Below, piece after piece: positions 1 to 5,314 of a stretch of 5,314 bases of DNA. The stretch comes from Faecalicatena sp. (lineage in GTDB: Bacteria > Bacillota > Clostridia > Lachnospirales > Lachnospiraceae): positions 1 through 5,314 of the forward strand of contig VSNK01000345.1 of assembly GCA_009774255.1 (NCBI GenBank). Direction: 5' to 3'. The notes below the pieces were generated by a model, which was given only the letters and a program-made list of their open reading frames with translations, searched no databases and was not told the origin of the DNA. Numbering within the stretch: the first letter of the stretch is position 1; each line of letters begins with the position of its first letter. The translations under genes and the position numbers were made by a program.

Positions 1-62
1 AAATTATTTATAATAAAATTATTTCTGCCATAATTTTTACTAAAAATAAAAATAAAGAGCTG
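1..62. other. AT-rich non-coding tail
   Basis: This is an A/T-dominated stretch beyond the gyrA terminator. In the gyrA sense it holds T-rich runs (about 38-56) that could help transcription stop. I see no ribosome binding site with a start codon, no tRNA-like structure and no convincing promoter. It may be the edge of the intergenic region before the next gene, which is not in the window. Confidence 0.5.
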
Positions 63-113
63 ATAAAATTCGGAAAGGATAGGTTATTTTCCTATCCTCA
101 TTTTCTTCCGAAT
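63..113 (-). terminator. Probable Rho-independent terminator after gyrA, two-tier stem
   Basis: In the gyrA sense an outer 8-bp stem (ATTCGGAA with TTCCGAAT, plus-strand 106-113 and 68-75) encloses an inner 8-bp stem (AGGATAGG with CCTATCCT, 91-98 and 76-83) with a 7-base loop. A 7-base bulge (99-105) sits on the 5' side only, so on the 3' side the two stems run straight into each other. The structure ends in a short U-rich run (UUUUAU). It begins 25 bases beyond the gyrA stop, the expected place for an operon terminator. The U tract is short, so efficiency is uncertain. No gene is visible between it and the left edge. Confidence 0.68.
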
Positions 114-138
114 AGATTTTTGTAGATTTTTGGATTGT

Positions 139-2646
139 TTATTCATCCTCTATCTCATCATTGTTCTCTTCTTCTATCTCTATTTTTTCTCCGTCAATCT
201 CCGTGGAAGCCTTTCTTACTTTTGCCAGACTGACTACTTTCTCATCTTCTTTTAGATTGATCAGTTTTACACCGGAAGTAATTCTTCCGAGCTTTGAAAT
301 ATCCGCGCAGGAGGTTCTTATAATAATTCCTTCGCTATTGATCATCATGATCTCATCGTCTTCATTGACAGCCTTCATTCCGATTACGTAGCCTGTCTTT
401 TCTGTGATCTTATAGCATTTTACTCCTTTACCTCCGCGGTTTTGTATGGTAAATTCCCCCATTATGGTGCGCTTTCCAATTCCTTTTTCCGACACAATCA
501 GTAAACTATCTCCCTGCGTGTGAACCTGCATTCCAATTACTACATCCTGATCGGACAGATTGATTCCTCTGACTCCCATGGAAGTTCTTCCGGTAGAACG
601 AACATCCTTTTCGTCAAATCGGATACACTGCCCATATTTTGTTACAAGCAGGATTTCCTTTTCATTATCAGTAATCTTAACTTCAATCAGACTGTCATCC
701 TCACGAAGATTGATTGCCGCCAGTCCTTTTTTACGGACATTGTTATATTCGTACAGAGGGGTCTTTTTCACAAGTCCATTCTCTGTCGCCATAAACAGAA
801 ACTGATTGTCATCATACACTTTAATTGGAATCATTGCAGTGATCTTTTCATCAGGCATCAACTGTAACAGGTTTATGATGGCGGTTCCCCGGGAAGTTCT
901 CCCTGCTTCCGGAATCTCATAGGCTTTCATCCGGTACACTCGTCCTTTATTGGTAAAGAACATGATATAATTGTGGGTAAAAGTTATAAACAGCTCCTGG
1001 ATAAAATCTTCATCCAGCTTCTGAATTCCTTTGATACCTTTCCCCCCTCTGTTCTGATTCTTAAAGTTATCAATGGTCATACGCTTAATATATCCGAGTT
1101 TTGTCATGGTAATGACTACATCTTCCTTCGGAATCATGTCTTCCATAGAAATATCGAACTCGTCATATCCGATACTTGTTCTTCTTTCATCTCCATATTT
1201 TTCAGAGATCACAAGAATTTCTTTCCTGATCACGCCAAGGAGCAACTTTCTGTCGGCAAGAATTGCTTTTAGCTCCTCGATTCTTTTCATCAGCTCCGCA
1301 TATTCCGCTTCCAGCTTCTCCCGTTCCAGACCTGTAAGAGCACGCAGACGCATGTCTACAATAGCCTGAGCCTGAACATCACTCAGCTCAAATCGCTTCA
1401 TCAACTCTTCTTTTGCAATCTGAACTGTATTCGACCCGCGGATAATCTGGATCACTTCATCTATATGATCCAGTGCAATCAGTAATCCCTGCAATATATG
1501 AGCGCGCTCTTCCGCTTTGTTGAGCTCATATCTGGTTCTTCTTGTAACGACTTCCTCCTGGTGCTGAAGATAATATTTCAACATATCCAAAAGGTTCATA
1601 ACTTTCGGTTCGTTATTTACCAGAGCAAGCATAATGACTCCGAACGTATCCTGAAGCTGTGTATGCTTATAAAGCTGATTTAGAATGATGTTCGGATTTA
1701 CATCCCGCCGAAGCTCTATGCAAATCCGCATTCCTTCCCTGCTGGACTGGTCACTCAGCTCTGTAATCCCGTCAATCCTCTTATCTTTCACAAGTTCCGC
1801 TATTTTTTCAATCAGTCTTGCTTTATTTACCATAAATGGAAGTTCTGTCACAACGATCCGATTTTTTCCATTCTGCATGGGCTCTATGTTGGATACCGCA
1901 CGTACTCTGATTTTCCCGCGGCCGGTTCGGTAAGATTCCTCAATGCCTCTTGTTCCGAGAATCTCCGCTCCCGTAGGAAAATCAGGTCCCTTGATGATCT
2001 CCATGACATCCTCCAGAGATGTCTCCCCATTCTCGTCGATCTGATCATCAATGATCTTCACGACTGCTGCAATGACTTCTCTCAGGTTATGAGGCGGAAT
2101 ATTGGTCGCCATACCGACGGCAATTCCATTTGTCCCATTGACCAAGAGATTTGGAAATCTGGATGGAAGCACGTCAGGTTCCTTTTCTGTCTCGTCAAAA
2201 TTCGGTGAAAAATCTACCGTATCCTTGCCGATATCCGCCGTCATTTCCATGGAAATCTTACTGAGACGCGCCTCAGTATACCTCATGGCCGCCGCTCCGT
2301 CTCCATCCACAGAACCAAAATTTCCGTGTCCGTCTACGAGAGGATATCTGGTGGACCATTCCTGGGCAAGATTTACCAAAGCTCCATAGATGGAGCTGTC
2401 GCCATGGGGATGATATTTTCCCATCGTATCGCCGACAATACGCGCGCATTTACGATGCGGCTTGTCCGGTCCATTGTTCAGTTCTATCATGGAATATAGA
2501 ATTCTTCGCTGAACAGGTTTCAGACCGTCTCTTACATCGGGAAGTGCACGAGCGGCAATAACGCTCATGGCATAATCGATGTAGGAATTTTCCATGGTCT
2601 TTTTCAGATCAACCTCATGGACTTTATCAAAAATATTATCTTCCAT
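139..2646 (-). CDS. gyrA: DNA gyrase subunit A
   Basis: This is the breakage-reunion subunit of DNA gyrase, a cytoplasmic A2B2 type IIA topoisomerase that adds negative supercoils. Residues about 8-500 form the winged-helix, tower and coiled-coil core. The motif HPHGDS lies at 79-84, the catalytic Arg122-Tyr123 pair is in AAAMRYTE, and the isoleucine wedge region follows LLVNGTNGIAVGMATNIPPHN at about 167-187. Residues about 505-810 form a six-bladed wrapping domain, with repeats starting near 531, 582, 636, 686, 735 and 787. The canonical GyrA box appears as QNRGGKG at 531-537, and the same heptad recurs at 735-741. The tail after about 817 is strongly acidic, as in many gyrases. The length of 835 aa is normal. 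The start is supported by a good ribosome binding site 5 bases upstream. Oddities are Gly88 where E. coli has Asp87, and Gln46 where E. coli has His45. The GyrA box and the wrapping tail argue against ParC. It follows gyrB on the same strand and is probably cotranscribed. Confidence 0.98.
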   Translation of the reverse strand: MEDNIFDKVHEVDLKKTMENSYIDYAMSVIAARALPDVRDGLKPVQRRILYSMIELNNGPDKPHRKCARIVGDTMGKYHPHGDSSIYGALVNLAQEWSTRYPLVDGHGNFGSVDGDGAAAMRYTEARLSKISMEMTADIGKDTVDFSPNFDETEKEPDVLPSRFPNLLVNGTNGIAVGMATNIPPHNLREVIAAVVKIIDDQIDENGETSLEDVMEIIKGPDFPTGAEILGTRGIEESYRTGRGKIRVRAVSNIEPMQNGKNRIVVTELPFMVNKARLIEKIAELVKDKRIDGITELSDQSSREGMRICIELRRDVNPNIILNQLYKHTQLQDTFGVIMLALVNNEPKVMNLLDMLKYYLQHQEEVVTRRTRYELNKAEERAHILQGLLIALDHIDEVIQIIRGSNTVQIAKEELMKRFELSDVQAQAIVDMRLRALTGLEREKLEAEYAELMKRIEELKAILADRKLLLGVIRKEILVISEKYGDERRTSIGYDEFDISMEDMIPKEDVVITMTKLGYIKRMTIDNFKNQNRGGKGIKGIQKLDEDFIQELFITFTHNYIMFFTNKGRVYRMKAYEIPEAGRTSRGTAIINLLQLMPDEKITAMIPIKVYDDNQFLFMATENGLVKKTPLYEYNNVRKKGLAAINLREDDSLIEVKITDNEKEILLVTKYGQCIRFDEKDVRSTGRTSMGVRGINLSDQDVVIGMQVHTQGDSLLIVSEKGIGKRTIMGEFTIQNRGGKGVKCYKITEKTGYVIGMKAVNEDDEIMMINSEGIIIRTSCADISKLGRITSGVKLINLKEDEKVVSLAKVRKASTEIDGEKIEIEEENNDEIEDE

Positions 2647-2650
2647 ACTG

Positions 2651-2658
2651 TCTCCTTT
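2651..2658 (-). promoter_or_regulatory. gyrA ribosome binding site
   Basis: The sense sequence AAAGGAGA contains a strong Shine-Dalgarno core (AGGAG), with 5 bases between the core and the ATG at 2646-2644. It fixes the gyrA start at this ATG. The next Met is codon 18, far downstream. Confidence 0.88.
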
Positions 2659-2675
2659 ATTAGTAGTTCGTATAA

Positions 2676-2681
2676 ATTATA
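2676..2681 (-). promoter_or_regulatory. Possible -10 element for gyrA
   Basis: The sense strand carries a perfect TATAAT here, overlapping the 3' arm of the palindrome. A start about 7 bases further would give a leader of roughly 20-25 bases, which would just include the ribosome binding site. Against it, no good -35 hexamer is present at 16-18 bases spacing (the best candidates are A-rich), and there is no TG extension. In an AT-rich gap a chance match is quite possible. Confidence 0.3.
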
Positions 2682-2718
2682 GTAAACGACAAAAATTATT
2701 ATTTTGTCGTTCACTATA
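2678..2718 (-). repeat. 41-base palindrome (17-bp arms, 7-base loop) between gyrB and gyrA
   Basis: The arms are 2702-2718 (sense TATAGTGAACGACAAAA) and 2678-2694 (sense TTTTGTCGTTTACTATA), around a loop TAATAAT. All 17 positions pair if one G-U wobble is allowed; the only DNA mismatch is 2684 against 2712. As RNA in the gyrA leader it would make a long hairpin about 20 bases before the gyrA ribosome binding site. As DNA it could be a protein-binding palindrome or a small dispersed repeat. It lacks a U run after the 3' arm, so it does not look like a normal terminator. Its function is unknown to me. Confidence 0.85.
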
Positions 2719-2762
2719 TTTAAGAGCATATCTGTTCCGTACCCTCACAGTTACTTAAGAGC
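2717..2762 (-). repeat. Short direct repeat at the gyrB stop and 35 bases downstream
   Basis: Sense GCTCTTAAGTA (2762-2752), which begins at the last base of the gyrB stop, recurs as GCTCTTAAATA (2727-2717) with 10 of 11 bases matching. The second copy runs into the 5' arm of the palindrome. The sequence between the copies shows no clear further similarity. It could be chance in AT-rich DNA or a relic of a small duplication or insertion. Confidence 0.45.
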
Positions 2763-4699
2763 TATATATCAAGGTTTCTTACAAACTTTGCATTCGCTTC
2801 TATGAACTCTCTTCTTGGTTCTACTTTGTCTCCCATCAGGGTGGTAAATGTCAGATCCAGTTCGGAGGATGTCTCTTCATCCATTGTTACCTTTAACAAA
2901 ATACGATGTTCCGGATCCATGGTCGTATCCCACAACTGATCTGCGTCCATTTCTCCCAGACCTTTATAACGTTGAATTTTATTGTTATTATCTCTTCCAA
3001 CCTCTGTCAGAATATTGTTTAACTCTTCGTCACTGTAGGCATACCAGATTTTCTTATTTTTTTCAAGTTTATACAGAGGCGGTTGTGCCAGATAGACATA
3101 TCCCTGCTTGATCAATTCAGGCATAAACCGGTATAAAAATGTCAGAAGCAGCGTACTGATATGAGCCCCGTCCACATCGGCATCGGTCATAATAATGATT
3201 TTATGATAACGAAGCTTCGTAATATCAAAATCTTCATGGATGCCTGTTCCGAATGCCGTGATCATAGCCTTGATTTCCGCATTTGCATATATTTTGTCCA
3301 GCCGTGCTTTTTCTACATTCAATATCTTTCCGCGGAGAGGAAGGATTGCCTGAGTTGCACGGTCACGGGCTGTTTTTGCCGATCCGCCGGCTGAATCTCC
3401 CTCTACGATATAAATTTCACAGTTCACAGGATCTTTATCGGAACAATCTGCCAGCTTTCCCGGAAGTGACAAGCCTTCCAGAGCAGACTTTCTTCTTGTC
3501 AGATCTCTTGCTTTTCGCGCGGCCTCTCTGGCACGTTGTGCCATGACGGATTTTTCAATTGTCAGCTTTGCCACATTCGGATTTTGTTCCAGGAAAATTC
3601 CCAACTGGCTGCTGACAATGCTGTCCACGGCACCTCTTGCTTCGCTATTTCCCAGCTTTTGCTTTGTCTGCCCTTCGAACTGTGGATCCTCGATCTTCAC
3701 ACTGATAATCGCTGTCAGCCCTTCCCGGATGTCTTCACCGGAAAGATTGGGTTCACTGTCCTTCAACAGCTTATTCTTCCGTGCATAATCGTTAAATGTC
3801 TTTGTCAAAGAATTACGGAATCCTACAATATGAGTTCCGCCTTCCGGAGTCGTAATATTATTTACAAATCCATAGGTATTGTCACTATAGGAATCGTTGT
3901 GCTGCATCGCTACTTCCACATAGACATTGTCCTTTTCCCCTTCACAATAGATGATCTGCTCATACAAAGGGGTCTTACTTTTATTGAGATATGTGACAAA
4001 TTCCTTGATACCGCCTTCATAGTGAAAGGTCTGTTCTTTTTTATTTTCTTCACGTAGATCTCTAAGGATAATCTTCAGACCCTTTGTCAAAAATGCCATC
4101 TCGCGGAATCTTTGCTTTAATACGTCGTAATCAAATACTGTCTCTTCGAAAATCTTCTTATCCGGCAGAAATACGACCTTGGTTCCTGTTTTTTCAGAAT
4201 CACATTCTCCGACTACCTTCAATTCATAGATAACTTTTCCGCGCTCATAGCGTTGTCTGTAAATCTGTCCTTCATGGGAAATCTCTACTTCCAGCCATTC
4301 GGAAAGGGCGTTCACTACCGAAGCTCCTACACCGTGCAGTCCACCGGAAACCTTGTATCCTCCTCCTCCGAACTTTCCGCCTGCATGAAGCACGGTAAAT
4401 ACTACTTCTACCGCCGGAAGTCCTGATTTATGGTTGATCCCTACGGGGATTCCCCTTCCGTTATCTTCTACAGTGACAGAATTGTCCTCATGGATCGTCA
4501 CATTTATGGTATCACAATGTCCGGCAAGCGCTTCATCTACCGAATTATCTACAATCTCATATACAAGATGATGAAGTCCTCTCAGAGATGTACTGCCTAT
4601 ATACATGCCCGGACGCTTTCTGACTGCTTCCAGCCCTTCCAGGATCTGTATCTGGTCAGCCCCATATTCCGCATCAAATTCCGTACCAGTCATACTCAT
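2762..4699 (-). CDS. gyrB: DNA gyrase subunit B
   Basis: This is the ATPase and metal-binding subunit of DNA gyrase. The N-terminal GHKL ATPase domain (about 15-230) shows the catalytic Glu48 and Asn52 in EIVDNSVDEALAGH, Asp79 and the GRGIP loop at 81-85, and the glycine-rich ATP lid GGLHGVGASVVNAL at 119-132. The transducer domain carries the QTK loop at 344-346, whose Lys346 matches the ATP-contacting Lys337 of E. coli. The TOPRIM domain has EGDSAGGS from Glu433, PLRGKILNVEKAR from 454, and DADVD with Asp506, Asp508 and Asp510 for metal binding. The C-terminus (EPRREFIEANA, then NLDI) is the usual GyrB ending. At 645 aa it is the short Gram-positive form. It begins 45 bases after recF and ends 115 bases before gyrA. 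His142 replaces the coumarin-contacting Arg136 of E. coli. TGT at 171-173 marks it as GyrB-like at the Gly164-Thr165 site. ParE is a possible alternative but is unlikely given the recF and gyrA neighbours. The first ATG is chosen because its Shine-Dalgarno spacing is 7 bases; the Met at codon 3 would be 13 bases away. Confidence 0.98.
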   Translation of the reverse strand: MSMTGTEFDAEYGADQIQILEGLEAVRKRPGMYIGSTSLRGLHHLVYEIVDNSVDEALAGHCDTINVTIHEDNSVTVEDNGRGIPVGINHKSGLPAVEVVFTVLHAGGKFGGGGYKVSGGLHGVGASVVNALSEWLEVEISHEGQIYRQRYERGKVIYELKVVGECDSEKTGTKVVFLPDKKIFEETVFDYDVLKQRFREMAFLTKGLKIILRDLREENKKEQTFHYEGGIKEFVTYLNKSKTPLYEQIIYCEGEKDNVYVEVAMQHNDSYSDNTYGFVNNITTPEGGTHIVGFRNSLTKTFNDYARKNKLLKDSEPNLSGEDIREGLTAIISVKIEDPQFEGQTKQKLGNSEARGAVDSIVSSQLGIFLEQNPNVAKLTIEKSVMAQRAREAARKARDLTRRKSALEGLSLPGKLADCSDKDPVNCEIYIVEGDSAGGSAKTARDRATQAILPLRGKILNVEKARLDKIYANAEIKAMITAFGTGIHEDFDITKLRYHKIIIMTDADVDGAHISTLLLTFLYRFMPELIKQGYVYLAQPPLYKLEKNKKIWYAYSDEELNNILTEVGRDNNNKIQRYKGLGEMDADQLWDTTMDPEHRILLKVTMDEETSSELDLTFTTLMGDKVEPRREFIEANAKFVRNLDI

Positions 4700-4706
4700 T
4701 CAATAA

Positions 4707-4713
4707 CCTCCTC
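4707..4713 (-). promoter_or_regulatory. gyrB ribosome binding site
   Basis: The sense sequence GAGGAGG is a near-perfect Shine-Dalgarno site, 7 bases before the ATG at 4699-4697. It decides between that ATG and the Met at codon 3, in favour of the first. It lies in the 45-base recF-gyrB gap, where no convincing promoter is seen, so gyrB is probably translated from a recF-containing transcript or from one started inside recF. Confidence 0.9.
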
Positions 4714-4744
4714 AATCTGTAAAACAACACGAAGTTTTTCACAT

Positions 4745-5314
4745 TCATGCATTTTTTTCTACAATACTTCCATCTTTCACATAAAAAACTTTATTGACAG
4801 AAAACCTGTGGCTGATCAGATCTTCCAGCCCTGTACAGGTCACGATTGTCTGTATATCGTGTATACTATCCAATAGATAGTTTTGCCTGTTTTTATCCAG
4901 TTCAGACAAAACATCATCCAGTAAAAGCACTGGGGTATCCCCCGTCACCGACCTAACCAGTTCAATTTCCGACATTTTCAAAGACAGTGCCGCTGTCCTC
5001 TGCTGTCCCTGAGAGCCAAATCTCCGAATATCCAGACTGCCCTCCCTGAATCCCATATCGTCCCTGTGCGGACCGACAGATGTACTCTTGAACTTCAGAT
5101 CTCTTTCCCGATATTTCTTCACGGCCTGCTCAAGAGTCATATCTCCCGTCGATTCTTCATAGGAAAGGGAAATATTTTCTTTGCCTCCGGTCAGCCGATA
5201 ATGAATCCCCGAAATTATTTTATTTACCTGATCTACAAATTTTTTTCTCCGCTCTACTATTTTTGTTCCATACTCAATTAATTGCATATCCCAGATATCC
5301 AATGTCTCCATCAG
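4745..5314 (-). CDS. recF: RecF recombination and repair protein, C-terminal part (cut by window edge)
   Basis: RecF is an SMC/ABC-type DNA-binding ATPase that, with RecO and RecR, helps load RecA onto gapped DNA. Only the last 189 codons are here. The frame runs open to the right edge, so the internal Met at 5309-5311 is not the start. RecF is usually about 360 aa, so roughly the first 170 residues, including the Walker A loop, lie outside the window. Visible family marks are the WDxQL segment near the edge, SVGPHRDD, the ABC signature SQGQQR encoded at 4997-5014, the Walker B stretch VLLLDD at 4913-4930 followed by the D-loop SELD, and the late TCTGLEDL motif. The gene ends in TGA. It precedes gyrB by 45 bases, the order found near many Firmicute replication origins, which supports the call. 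No small gene separates it from gyrB. Nothing suggests a broken gene within the visible part. Confidence 0.96.
   Translation of the reverse strand: MMETLDIWDMQLIEYGTKIVERRKKFVDQVNKIISGIHYRLTGGKENISLSYEESTGDMTLEQAVKKYRERDLKFKSTSVGPHRDDMGFREGSLDIRRFGSQGQQRTAALSLKMSEIELVRSVTGDTPVLLLDDVLSELDKNRQNYLLDSIHDIQTIVTCTGLEDLISHRFSVNKVFYVKDGSIVEKNA

Noticed and set aside
520..867. 115-codon plus-strand open frame opposite gyrA
   Set aside because: It is antisense to the GyrA blades, and its composition follows from the reverse complement of gyrA codons. Several similar shorter frames nearby were rejected for the same reason.
2678..2718. Palindrome as an intrinsic terminator or attenuator between gyrB and gyrA
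   Set aside because: The 3' arm is followed by an AU-mixed sequence without a U run, and the stem base is AU-rich, so a standard Rho-independent terminator call is not supported.
2647..2761. SOS LexA-type operator or DnaA box in the gyrB-gyrA gap
   Set aside because: GAAC occurs twice but without the paired GTTC/GTTT at the 4-base spacing of a Firmicute LexA box, and no TTATCCACA-like DnaA box is present.
3536..4057. 173-codon plus-strand open frame opposite gyrB
   Set aside because: It lies wholly antisense to a strongly conserved gene. Its translation is rich in Cys, Phe and Ile with no recognisable domain, and its low-complexity end mirrors the Lys- and Glu-rich stretch of GyrB.
4721..4740. 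Small hairpin (AAAAC with GTTTT) before gyrB
   Set aside because: It has only five AT-rich pairs, within what chance gives in such sequence, and no tail or conserved motif.
4430..4876. 148-codon plus-strand open frame across the gyrB start and recF end
   Set aside because: It is a shadow of gyrB and recF codons. It reads through the gyrB ribosome binding site in reverse and has no family resemblance.

Overview
This window looks like a piece of the conserved replication-initiation and topology cluster of a low-to-mid GC Firmicute, most likely a clostridial gut-type organism of the family Lachnospiraceae. The gene order is recF, gyrB, gyrA, all read on the minus strand. GyrB is the short Gram-positive type without the long enterobacterial insertion. 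The GyrA wording around the quinolone pocket (HPHGDSSIYG, then AQEWSTRYPLVDGHGNFGS) is the form I associate with Lachnospiraceae. The family assignment comes from memory of protein sequences, not from a search.

Layout in transcription order, from the right edge to the left: (1) 5314-4745, the C-terminal part of recF, cut by the window edge; (2) 4744-4700, a 45-base gap holding a strong ribosome binding site for gyrB; (3) 4699-2762, complete gyrB (645 aa); (4) 2761-2647, a 115-base gap with a short direct repeat, a 17-bp-arm palindrome, a possible -10 element and the gyrA ribosome binding site; (5) 2646-139, complete gyrA (835 aa); (6) 138-1, an AT-rich tail with a two-tier stem-loop that is probably the operon terminator. 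No tRNA, rRNA, CRISPR, mobile element or plus-strand gene is supported. The plus-strand open frames are all antisense shadows of these three genes.

GyrA and GyrB form the A2B2 DNA gyrase, which uses ATP to introduce negative supercoils. GyrB supplies the ATPase and TOPRIM metal site; GyrA supplies the cleavage tyrosine and the DNA-wrapping C-terminal domain. RecF is an ABC-type ATPase that helps load RecA at gapped DNA. All catalytic residues checked in the visible parts are intact, so the genes look functional.

I found no new biological system here. The points worth a second look are the natural Gly in GyrA at the site of E. coli Asp87, the natural His in GyrB at the site of E. coli Arg136 (both drug-contact positions), two identical GyrA-box heptads in different blades of one C-terminal domain, and the unexplained palindrome between gyrB and gyrA.
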